In this document: one piece after another, positions 41,212 through 48,278 of the stretch
Layout of the letters: every line of letters begins with the position of its first letter
How positions within the stretch are numbered: position 1 is the first letter of the stretch
DNA from: Saccharopolyspora flava
GTDB lineage: Bacteria; Actinomycetota; Actinomycetes; Mycobacteriales; Pseudonocardiaceae
NCBI RefSeq assembly: GCF_900116135.1
Contig: NZ_FOZX01000005.1
Span: 117,585-181,584, forward strand
Length of the DNA stretch: 64,000 nucleotides
Reading direction: 5' to 3'
Notes under the pieces: model-generated
The model's database searches: none
Told to the model about the DNA's origin: nothing
The model's input: the letters and a program-made list of their open reading frames with translations, nothing else
Made by a program: the position numbers and the translations under genes

Positions 41212-42501
41212 GTGGTCACCCCGAGCTTCACCACGCCCGACGATCGCGAGGTCGTGTTCGAGCTGCTGCGCGCCCAGCTGGAGGGCCTGCCCGCGCGGTC
41301 GGCGTTCTACGCCGACGCGTTCGCCGAGCACGGCGTCACCCCGCAGGCGTTCGACTCCCTCGAAGACCTCGCCAAGTTCCCGTTCACCACCAAGCCGATG
41401 CTGCGCGAATCCCAAGCCGCCCGGCCCCCTCTGGGCCGCCACGCCGGGGTCGACCCGGCCGAGGTCGTGCGGGTGCACGCCTCCACCGGCACCACCGGCA
41501 CCCCGAGCTGGGTGGGGGTGACCCGGCGCGACGCCGCGGCCTGGACCGAGATGGTGGCGCGCGCCTTCCGCACCATGGGCGCCACCCGCGACGACGTCGT
41601 CGTGCACGCCGCCGGGCTGACCTTGTTCGTCGGCGGCCTCCCGGTGCGCGACGCGTTCGAGCGCATCGGCTCGGCGTTCGTGCCCATCGGGACCGGGGCG
41701 TCGGAGAAGGTCGTGCAGGCGATGGACACCCTCGGTGTCACCGCCCTGCACTCCACCCCGTCTTACGCCCGTTACCTGGCCGAACACCTGCGGGCGCGCG
41801 GGCGCGACCCCCGGGAGTTCGGGCTGCGCCGGTTGTTCGTCGGCGGCGAACCCGGTGGCGGGGAACCGGCGTTCCGCGAGCACGTCGAGAGCGAGTGGGG
41901 CGCCCCGATGACCGAAGGGCTCGGCAACGCCGACATGGCACCGGTGCTGTTCGGCGAACGCCCCGGCAGCGGCGGGATGCGCTTTACCGGCGGCAGGCAC
42001 GTCCTCGTCGAACTCGTCGACCCCGACACCGGGGACGTGCTCGTGCCCGAAACCGGTACCCGCGGTGAGCTCGTCTACACCTCGGTCGACCGCGAGTGCT
42101 GCCCGCTGGTGCGGTTCCGCACCGGCGACCGGGTGGTGGTCACCGGCGTCGAGGACGACGGGATGCCGCTGATCCGCTGCTTCGGCCGCACCGACGACAT
42201 GCTCATCGTGCTGGGCGTCAACGTGTTCCCGTCGGCGATCCGCGACCTCGTGCAGGCGCTGCACCCGCGCACCACCGGCGCCGTGCAGGTGGTGCTGCCC
42301 GCGCCGGGACCCCGCGTGGAACCGCCGCTGCGCGTGGAGGTCGAGCACGGCGAGCAGGCCGGTGACCACGCCGAACTCGCCCGGCTCATCACCGACACCC
42401 TCCGCGCGCGCCTGTCGGTGCGCGCCGAGATCGCGCTGGTGCCGCCGGGTTCGATCGAGCGCTCCGAGATGAAGACCCGGCTCACCCGCGTCGAGAGCTG
42501 A
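41212..42501 (+). CDS. PaaK-like AMP-forming acyl-CoA ligase
   Basis: A 429-aa ligase of the phenylacetate-CoA ligase family. The ATP-binding loop is HASTGTTGTPSWVG (about residues 85-98); LHSTPSYARYLAEHLR, TEGLGNADMAPVLFGE, GELVYTSVDRECCPLVRFRTGDRV and CFGRTDDMLIVLGVNVFPSAI are the usual PaaK stations, and the C-terminal Lys is within SEMKTRLTRV. It should activate an aromatic or other carboxylic acid as CoA thioester, probably the acid formed by the dehydrogenases before it. GTG 41212 follows GGAGGA. Confidence 0.9.
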   Translation: MVTPSFTTPDDREVVFELLRAQLEGLPARSAFYADAFAEHGVTPQAFDSLEDLAKFPFTTKPMLRESQAARPPLGRHAGVDPAEVVRVHASTGTTGTPSWVGVTRRDAAAWTEMVARAFRTMGATRDDVVVHAAGLTLFVGGLPVRDAFERIGSAFVPIGTGASEKVVQAMDTLGVTALHSTPSYARYLAEHLRARGRDPREFGLRRLFVGGEPGGGEPAFREHVESEWGAPMTEGLGNADMAPVLFGERPGSGGMRFTGGRHVLVELVDPDTGDVLVPETGTRGELVYTSVDRECCPLVRFRTGDRVVVTGVEDDGMPLIRCFGRTDDMLIVLGVNVFPSAIRDLVQALHPRTTGAVQVVLPAPGPRVEPPLRVEVEHGEQAGDHAELARLITDTLRARLSVRAEIALVPPGSIERSEMKTRLTRVES

Positions 42502-42512
42502 GAGGAGCCGAC

Positions 42513-43058
42513 ATGTCCCACACCATCCTCGATCCCACCGGCCGGTCGACCACCGTCGCGGCGGGGGAGACGAGGCTCGCCAAGCGCCCGGCCGGTCTGG
42601 TCGGCGCCCGCGTCGGGCTGCTGGAGAACACCAAGCAGAACGCCGCCCTGCTGCTCACCGAGCTCGCCGAGCTGCTGTGCGCCGAGCACGGCGCGGCCGG
42701 GGTCGAGCTGCTGCGCACCAAGCGGGCCTTCGCCCAGCCCGCCCCGCCGGAGCTGATCGCCGAGTACGCCGAGCGCTGCGACGTGGTCGTCACCGGCGTC
42801 GGCGACTGCGGGTCGTGCAGCGCCTCGGCCGTCGCCGACGGGCTGCTGTTCGAGCAGGCGGGCCTGCCCGCGGCGGTGATCTGCAGCGACGCGTTCGTGG
42901 CCACCGCCGACGCGATGGCGCAGCTGCGCGGCTCGCCCGGCTACCGCTACGCCACCACCGCCCACCCGGTCGCGATCCTCACCCCCGAGCAGGTCCGCGA
43001 ACGTGCGCGCGAGGTGCTGCCCGGCGTCGTCGCGCTGCTGACCGGGGAGGGCGCGTGA
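42513..43058 (+). CDS. UGSC (seleno)protein family member, cysteine form (CGSC)
   Basis: A 181-aa protein. It opens with ILDPTGRSTTV, has RVGLLENTKQNAALLL, and carries the motif DCGSCSAS with Cys99 and Cys102 in VVTGVGDCGSC. This corresponds to a family I know as UGSC (seleno)protein, in which the first Cys may be selenocysteine. Here that codon (42807-42809) is TGC, so no selenocysteine is used even though selC and selD are in the window. A redox or nucleophilic role of the CxxC is likely; the reaction is unknown. Its stop overlaps the start of the 349-aa partner gene. Confidence 0.8.
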   Translation: MSHTILDPTGRSTTVAAGETRLAKRPAGLVGARVGLLENTKQNAALLLTELAELLCAEHGAAGVELLRTKRAFAQPAPPELIAEYAERCDVVVTGVGDCGSCSASAVADGLLFEQAGLPAAVICSDAFVATADAMAQLRGSPGYRYATTAHPVAILTPEQVRERAREVLPGVVALLTGEGA

Positions 43059-44104
43059 GCGGCCCCGACCCCGACGTCGCGCAGCGGGCCATCGAGCACT
43101 GCTACGAGCAGGACTGGTCCGACGGGCTCCCGCTGGTCCCGGCCTCGCAACCGCTGGTGGACCGCTTCCTCGCCGAGGTCGATCGCGACCCCGGCGAGGA
43201 GATCGGGAAGCTGCCGCAGTTCGAGCGCGTCGTCACCGTCGAACTCGCCGCGATCAACGCCGCCATGGCCGGATGCCGCCCCGAGCACTTCCCGGTGGTG
43301 CTGGCCGCCTGGGAAGCGTTGATGCGGGAACGCGCCGCCACCGGCGGCGGCTGGCAGTCCACCAGCGGGCCCGCACCGCTGATCGTGGTCAACGGCCCGA
43401 TCCGGCAGCGCCTGGGCTTCAACGGCGCCGGGGGAGCGTTCGGGCCCGGGTTCCGCGCCAACGCCACCGTGCCGCGTGCGATCGGGCTCATCGTGCGCAA
43501 CGTCTTCGGCGTGCACCCGCACGTCCTTGAACAGGCCACCCAGGGCCTGCCCGGCCGCTGGCAGATCTGCCTGGCCGAGAACGAGGAGGAATCGCCCTGG
43601 GAACCCCTCGCGGAGGAAACCGGTTCCCCGCAAGGGGTTTCGGCGGTGTCGGCGACGTTGCTGCGGACCTGCGAGTTCGTCGACAACCGGCACACCAGCG
43701 ACCCGGAGCAGCTGCTCGCCGACTTCGCCGACACGATCTCGCGGACCGGCTCGTGGATCTTCCGGCACGCGGGCGCCGGCGTGGTGTTCTGCCCCGAGCA
43801 CGCCCAGATGCTCGGCCGCGCCGGGTTCACCAAGGCCGACGTGCGCGCCTGGCTCGCCGAGCGCTGCGGGCGCAGCGTCGCCGATCTCGCCGCCGTGGGC
43901 AAGGACGGGCTCGGCGACAACGGCGTCCGGCACGCCGACGGCACCCGGCCCGAGGCGTTCGACCGGCTGCTGCCCGGCGACACCCGGACCCATCTGCCGC
44001 TGCTGGTGGCCGGGGCGCGCAACGCCGGGATCTCCATGGTGGTGCGGCTTTTCGCCGACTGGTCCGGCACCTCGGTCCCGATCCACTCAACCGGAGGGCA
44101 GTGA
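43055..44104 (+). CDS. Uncharacterised partner of the CGSC protein, 349 aa
   Basis: I do not recognise a named enzyme family. The protein begins with an acidic helix and WSDGLPLVPASQPLVDRFL, then ELAAINAAMAGCRPEHFPVVLAAWEAL, FNGAGGAFGPGFRANATVPRAIGLIVRNVFGVHP, WQICLAENEEESPWEPLAEETG and a C-terminal domain ending VRLFADWSGTSVPIHST. No signal peptide or membrane span is seen. It is translationally coupled (GTGA) to the CGSC gene, which implies a two-component enzyme. The RAIGLI, NxFG and ENEE stretches look like an enzyme core, not a regulator. Confidence 0.75.
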   Translation: MSGPDPDVAQRAIEHCYEQDWSDGLPLVPASQPLVDRFLAEVDRDPGEEIGKLPQFERVVTVELAAINAAMAGCRPEHFPVVLAAWEALMRERAATGGGWQSTSGPAPLIVVNGPIRQRLGFNGAGGAFGPGFRANATVPRAIGLIVRNVFGVHPHVLEQATQGLPGRWQICLAENEEESPWEPLAEETGSPQGVSAVSATLLRTCEFVDNRHTSDPEQLLADFADTISRTGSWIFRHAGAGVVFCPEHAQMLGRAGFTKADVRAWLAERCGRSVADLAAVGKDGLGDNGVRHADGTRPEAFDRLLPGDTRTHLPLLVAGARNAGISMVVRLFADWSGTSVPIHSTGGQ

Positions 44105-45210
44105 TGAGCGAGAAGGTGCGGGCCGCGGTGCAGACCGGGCCCCGGCGGATCGAGATCCGCGAGTTCGACCGCCCGAAGATCGGCGCCGACGACGGGCTGC
44201 TGCGGGTGGAGGCCAACGGCATCTGCGGCAGCGACGTCGAGATGTACAAGGGCCACATGCGGATGCGCGGTGGCTTCCCGGTGATCCCCGGGCACGAGCC
44301 GATGGGCATCGTCGAGGAGATCGGCGACGAGGCCGCGCGGCGCTGGGGCGTGCAGCCCGGGGACCGGGTGGCGCTGGAGGTCATCGTCCCGTGCCGGACC
44401 TGCCGGGACTGCCTGACCGGCCGCTACCAGGGCTGCAAGAACCGCACCATCGGCCACGGCGTCACCGGGATCGACGTGGCCCCGAGCCTGTGGGGCGGCA
44501 TGGCCGAGCACCTCTACCTGACGCCCAACGCCGTCCTGCACAAGATCGACAACACGCTGCCCGCCGAGGTCGCCGCGATGTTCAACCCGCTGGGCGCCGG
44601 GGTGCGGTGGGCGGCGAAGCTCGGCGGCGTCGGGCTCGGCGACACCGTCCTGATCCTCGGCGCCGGGCAGCGCGGCATCGCCTCGGTCATCGCCGCCCGC
44701 GCCGCCGGAGCCGGCACCATCATCGTCACCGGCCTGGAGGCCGACGCCCACAAGCTCGCGCTGGCCGGGGAGTTCGGCGCCGACCACACCCTCACCGTCG
44801 ACGGCGAGCACGCCGAGGACACCGTCCAGCGCGTCACCGAGATCACCGGCGGCGAGATGGCCGACGTCGTCCTGGAACTCACCCCGATGGCCGCGCAACC
44901 GGTCACCGACGCGCTGCTGGCCGCCAAGCACGGCGGACGCGTCGTGCTCGCCGGCCTCAAGGGCGACCGGGAGGTGCCGCTGCGCACCGACCTCATCATC
45001 AACCGCGCGCTGCAGGTCTTCGGCGCGTTCGGCGTCGACGCCGAGTCCAACGCGGCCGCCATCAAGCTCATCGAGTCCCGGCGATTCCCGCTGGAGAAGC
45101 TGCACACCCACACCTTCGGCCTCGACGACACCGCGCTGGCGATGGAAACCCTCGCCGGCGAGGTGGAAGGCGAAGCGCCCGTGCACGTCTCGGTCCATCC
45201 CCACCACTGA
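44104..45210 (+). CDS. Zinc-dependent alcohol dehydrogenase (threonine-dehydrogenase-like)
   Basis: A 368-aa MDR enzyme with catalytic-zinc residues CGSDVEMYKGH and PGHEPMG, four structural-zinc Cys in CRTCRDCLTGRYQGC, and the Rossmann motif LILGAGQRGIASVIAARAAGA. It belongs to the Tdh/sorbitol-dehydrogenase-like branch, distinct from the two NDMA-type enzymes. ATG 44104 overlaps the preceding stop (TGATG). It probably oxidises a hydroxy intermediate of the same pathway using NAD(P). Confidence 0.9.
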   Translation: MSEKVRAAVQTGPRRIEIREFDRPKIGADDGLLRVEANGICGSDVEMYKGHMRMRGGFPVIPGHEPMGIVEEIGDEAARRWGVQPGDRVALEVIVPCRTCRDCLTGRYQGCKNRTIGHGVTGIDVAPSLWGGMAEHLYLTPNAVLHKIDNTLPAEVAAMFNPLGAGVRWAAKLGGVGLGDTVLILGAGQRGIASVIAARAAGAGTIIVTGLEADAHKLALAGEFGADHTLTVDGEHAEDTVQRVTEITGGEMADVVLELTPMAAQPVTDALLAAKHGGRVVLAGLKGDREVPLRTDLIINRALQVFGAFGVDAESNAAAIKLIESRRFPLEKLHTHTFGLDDTALAMETLAGEVEGEAPVHVSVHPHH

Positions 45211-45224
45211 GCCGGAGGTCTCCC

Positions 45225-46229
45225 GTGCTGGTCGACACGCACGCGCACCTGCTGCCCTACGACTACCCGGCCGACGCCCCGGAGTGCTTCCCGCGGATGG
45301 AACCCGTCGACGGCGACAGCGCGCGGACCCTGCTGTTCGGCGCGCTGCGGTTCCGGGCCCGGGACGTGTTCTTCAACGCCGAGCGCCGCATCGAGGCCCA
45401 GGACGCCTCCGGCGTGGACGTCGAAGTCCTCAGCCCGATGCCCCCGCTGCTGCGCTCCGACCTGCCCCCGGCCGACGGCCTGTCGCTGGCCCGGCACGTC
45501 AACGAGTTCACCGCGGCCCTGTGCGACGCTCACCCGCACCGGCTGCTGGGCCTGGGGATGGTGCCGCTGCAGGATCCGGAATCCGCCGCGGCCGAGCTCA
45601 CCGCGATCCGCGACCAGGGGCTGCACGGCGTCGAGATCGCCTCCAACATCGCCGGCGAATCCATCGGCGACGAGCGGTTCCTGCCGTTCTTCGCCGAGGC
45701 CGAACGTCTCGGCCTCGCGGTGTTCGTGCACGCCATGCCCACCGCCACCGACCGCCTCCCGCAGTCGGCGATGGGCACCTACGTCGTCGGCCTGGAAGGC
45801 GCCCTGGCCGCGTCCTCCCTGGTCGCAGGCGGAACCGCCGCGAAGTGCCCGGACCTGCGCATCGCCTTCAGCCACGCCGCGGGCGGCTACCCGCTGATGC
45901 TGCCCCGCGCCCAGTACTTCTGGAGCGGCTCCTGGAACGAAGGACCGGTCGACCTCGACCGCGCGGTAGCCCCCGACGACGGCCCCTCACCCCTGGACCA
46001 CGCCCGCCGCTTCTACTACGACACCCTCGTCTTCGACCACCGCGCCCTCCGCTACCTCATAGACCTCCTCGGCCCGGACCGCCTCCTCATAGGCTCAGAC
46101 TTCCCAGCAATGCCCAGAGAAACCCCAACAGCCCGAACCCTGCGCGCGATGAACCTCCCCGCCGACACCCTGCACAGAATCACCTACGACAACGCCTACA
46201 CCTGGCTAGGCCTCCCACCACCCACCTAA
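45225..46229 (+). CDS. Amidohydrolase family 2 (ACMSD-like metal-dependent hydrolase/decarboxylase)
   Basis: A 334-aa TIM-barrel protein with metal ligands DTHAHLLP (HxH near the N-terminus), VFVHAMP, FSHAAGG and the final Asp in IGSDFPAMP. This set is that of aminocarboxymuconate-semialdehyde decarboxylase and related non-oxidative decarboxylases. GTG 45225 follows GGAGG. It closes the operon. From about 45960 to the stop the coding strand turns C-rich and G-poor with A-ending codons, unlike the rest of the gene; this resembles a Rho-utilisation region. Confidence 0.88.
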   Translation: MLVDTHAHLLPYDYPADAPECFPRMEPVDGDSARTLLFGALRFRARDVFFNAERRIEAQDASGVDVEVLSPMPPLLRSDLPPADGLSLARHVNEFTAALCDAHPHRLLGLGMVPLQDPESAAAELTAIRDQGLHGVEIASNIAGESIGDERFLPFFAEAERLGLAVFVHAMPTATDRLPQSAMGTYVVGLEGALAASSLVAGGTAAKCPDLRIAFSHAAGGYPLMLPRAQYFWSGSWNEGPVDLDRAVAPDDGPSPLDHARRFYYDTLVFDHRALRYLIDLLGPDRLLIGSDFPAMPRETPTARTLRAMNLPADTLHRITYDNAYTWLGLPPPT

Positions 46230-46242
46230 ACCCGGAGTGGGG

Positions 46243-46381
46243 CTACGGGTACGTTTCAAAAGGAACGCAACTAAAACGACCCAAGCTTTGGTAGACGCGA
46301 CCCACTACGGATACGTTTCGCAAGGAACGCGAGTAAGGCGACCCAAGCTTTGGTAAACGCGACCCACTACGGATACGTTTC
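46243..46381. repeat. 62-bp tandem repeats, left arm of repeat island
   Basis: A 3' piece (46243-46257) is followed by two full 62-bp units (46258-46319, 46320-46381). Conserved segments are gacccaagctttggtagacg and cgacccactacggatacgtt. Inverted copies are at 46808-46994 and direct copies at 63739-63926. Because of the near multiple-of-three length they create short spurious reading frames. Confidence 0.9.
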
Positions 46382-46389
46382 GCAAGGCA

Positions 46390-46470
46390 GGGGCAATTTC
46401 TTCTGAAATTGGCGAACCGCACAACGTAAGAAAAGCACAAAACGAAGCAAATTTCAGGAGAAATTGCCCC
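46390..46470. repeat. 81-bp two-hairpin element (CAATTTC family), left copy
   Basis: Outer arms ggggcaatttc and gaaattgcccc pair over 11 bp. Each end also contains its own small hairpin: caatttc-ttct-gaaattg and aatttc-agga-gaaatt. The centre is A-rich (gcacaacgtaagaaaagcac). The element can therefore fold either as one long stem or as two small ones. It is repeated in inverted orientation at 46718-46800 and begins again at 63934. Confidence 0.85.
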
Positions 46471-46528
46471 TCCGCACCCACGCAAAGCACCCCGCGAAGC
46501 GCCCCCAAGGCGACCCCGTGGGGGTCGG

Positions 46529-46660
46529 GACAGTTTTCATGAAAACTGTCACTCCACCCACAGGACGGAACCCCAAAACCCCAGCTCAACCACCTCGAGA
46601 GCCCTGGAGTCCTCCCCGCAGAGACTCCGTTGGGGTCGAACAGTTTTCATGAAAACTGTC
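46529..46660. repeat. Two GTTTTCATGAAAAC palindromes in the centre of the repeat island
   Basis: gacagttttcatgaaaactgtc occupies 46529-46550 as a perfect 22-bp palindrome, and cagttttcatgaaaactg occupies 46641-46658. They sit between the two oppositely oriented 81-83-bp elements, making the island roughly mirror-symmetric. Confidence 0.85.
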
Positions 46661-46717
46661 ACCACCCCCACGGGGTTCTTCAGGAGCGCTCCGCGGGGTC
46701 GAGCTGCTTGCGTACGG

Positions 46718-46800
46718 AGTGACAATTTCTCCTGAAATTGGCTTCGTTTTGTGCTTTTCTTACGTTGTGCGGTTCGCCAATTTCAGAAGAAATTGTCACT
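46718..46800. repeat. 83-bp two-hairpin element, inverted copy
   Basis: Reverse-complement counterpart of 46390-46470, with outer arms agtgacaatttc and gaaattgtcact (12 bp) and the same T-rich complement of the central segment (ggcttcgttttgtgcttttc). Confidence 0.85.
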
Positions 46801-46807
46801 GCCTTTC

Positions 46808-46994
46808 GAAACGTATCCGTAGTGGGTCGCCTCTACCAAAGCTTGGGTCGCCTTGATCGCGTTCCCTTGCGAAACGTACCCGTAGTGGGTCGCGTCTACC
46901 AAAGCTTGGGTCGTTTTAGTTGCGTTCCTCTTGAAACGTACCCGTAGTGGGTCGCGTTTGCTGAAGCTTGGGTCGCCTTGATCGCGTTCCTTGT
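46808..46994. repeat. 62-63-bp tandem repeats, right arm of repeat island
   Basis: Three units, 46808-46870 (63 bp), 46871-46932 (62 bp) and 46933-46994 (62 bp), in opposite orientation to the left arm. Each begins gaaacgtacccgtagtgggt and contains accaaagcttgggtcg or a variant. The 43 bp between here and the IclR stop codon hold nothing I recognise. Confidence 0.9.
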
Positions 46995-47037
46995 GCGCGT
47001 TCTTGGGTAGCGTTAGCCCGGTCGGTACCTCGGGCGT

Positions 47038-47856
47038 TCAGTGCTTCGGGGCTGGGCGTAGGGGGAGGCGTCGGGTGGGGTCGAGGGTTCGGGTGATGGA
47101 GCGGGAGGCTTGGGTGAGGAGGGCTGTGAGTTCTCTGGGGCGGGCTTGGGCTGTTTCGACCACGACGCTGATGGCGGCGATGACTTCGCCTCGGGGGCTG
47201 TGGACCGGGACCGCCACCACCATGTCCGGTGTGGTGATCTGGCCTCGGGCGACTGCGACGCCGGTCTGGCGGATGTGGGCGAGTTTGCGGCGGAGTTCGG
47301 CCGGGTCGACCACCGTCAGGGGCGTGAAGCGTTCCAGCGGGGCGGCCAGGACCTCTTCCTGCAACTCCGAGTCGGCGAAGGCCAGCAGGACCAGGCCGGT
47401 GCCGGTGACGTGCATGGGCCAGCGGTCGCCGGTGCGGCTGGAGACCGGGTTGCGGACGCGGGCGCGGATGGCCTCCACGTAGACGACTTCGACGCCGTCG
47501 CGCACGCCCAGGTGCACGTTGCCGCGGGTGATCTGGTGCAGGTCTTGCAGGTGCGGGAACGCGGCTTCGCGCAGTTCCAGGCCGCGCGGGGCGAGGGCTG
47601 AGAGTTCCAGGAGCCGCAGGCCCACCGAGTAGCGGCCGTCGTCGTCGCGTTCCAGCGCGCCCCAGGCCAGCAGCTCGCGGACCAGCCGGTGCGCCGTCGG
47701 CAGCGTCAGTCCCGCGCGGCGCGAGATCTCGCTCAGCGACAAGGTGCGGTGCCGGGGGCCGAACGCGTCGAGCACCGCGAGCACCTTGCCCGCGGCCGTC
47801 GGTCTGCGCTCGCCGGGATCTCCTGTCGTCGACTCCACGTCCGGTAACACGGTCAT
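47038..47856 (-). CDS. IclR family transcriptional regulator
   Basis: A 272-aa IclR protein. The N-terminal winged HTH is AAGKVLAVLDAFGPRHRTLSLSEISRRAGLTLPTAHRLVRELLAWGALER (residues about 21-70). The effector domain includes GNVHLGVRDGVEVVYVEAIRA and VAVPVHSPRGEVIAAISVVV. It is divergent from the family-5 ABC importer and faces the dehydrogenase operon across the repeat island, so it is the best candidate for control of both, with an aromatic or carboxylic acid as effector (inference). It is paralogous to the IclR at 57341 (shared RLLELSALAPRGLELRE-type stretch). Confidence 0.92.
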   Translation of the reverse strand: MTVLPDVESTTGDPGERRPTAAGKVLAVLDAFGPRHRTLSLSEISRRAGLTLPTAHRLVRELLAWGALERDDDGRYSVGLRLLELSALAPRGLELREAAFPHLQDLHQITRGNVHLGVRDGVEVVYVEAIRARVRNPVSSRTGDRWPMHVTGTGLVLLAFADSELQEEVLAAPLERFTPLTVVDPAELRRKLAHIRQTGVAVARGQITTPDMVVAVPVHSPRGEVIAAISVVVETAQARPRELTALLTQASRSITRTLDPTRRLPLRPAPKH

Positions 47857-48278
47857 CCGCCGACCCCTTTGTCAACGTCGCCAGCTCCGTCCCCAGTCTT
47901 GCCACCTCGGCGGCGGGGCCACAAGGGAGGCGGACCGCTTTCGGCCGGCTCGGCCGCATCGGCGCACCGAGTTCGGGACAAACGACGTAGGCCCGTTGCG
48001 GCCTTCGGGGGTGGGGACAGTTTTCATGAAAACTGTCCCCACCCCCACACAACGGGACCCCCAACTTCCCTTTCGCCCCGCGAAAGCGCAGTGCACCGCA
48101 TCGGGCGCGTTGGTGAGTCTGGAGCGGCGAGAAGGTGAGCGCGGTCACGGCGGCGCCGGGGCGGAACCCCTTGGGAACCCCCGCGTTCGCGGCGCCCACC
48201 CCACCACGGATCGGCAGCGGCGCCGTCGAACGAGTGCTCCCGCGCCGGTTCGCGACCCGAAGCGGGAGTGCTGACGTG
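47857..48278. other. Long divergent intergenic region of IclR and ABC importer
   Basis: About 420 bp without a convincing gene. The frame that continues upstream of the binding-protein start (to 48135) has no family similarity or signal peptide and is not counted as coding. The region contains the 40-bp palindrome at 48007-48046 and must hold the promoters of both divergent genes; I see no clear -10/-35 pair. Confidence 0.6.
48007..48046. repeat. Perfect 40-bp palindrome, core GACAGTTTTCATGAAAACTGTC family
   Basis: The dyad extends without mismatch from 48007 to 48046, centred between 48026 and 48027, with outer G-rich and C-rich arms (gggggtgggg / ccccaccccc). It is the longest copy of the GTTTTCATGAAAAC family here and the only one in a divergent promoter region. 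Confidence 0.9.

Noticed and set aside
42807..42809. Selenocysteine at the CGSC motif
   Set aside because: The codon is TGC, and no UGA interrupts a conserved family motif anywhere I looked in the window.
37989..46229. Secondary-metabolite biosynthetic cluster
   Set aside because: No PKS, NRPS, terpene or RiPP core gene is present; the content fits catabolism with a transporter and ligase.
46305..46947. Small proteins with repeated RNVSVVGRVYQSLGR peptide
   Set aside because: They arise from the 62-63-bp repeats, change frame between 62-bp units and have no start signals.
48135..48278. N-terminal extension of the family-5 binding protein
   Set aside because: The signal peptide and lipobox fit the start at 48279; the added residues would bury the signal sequence.
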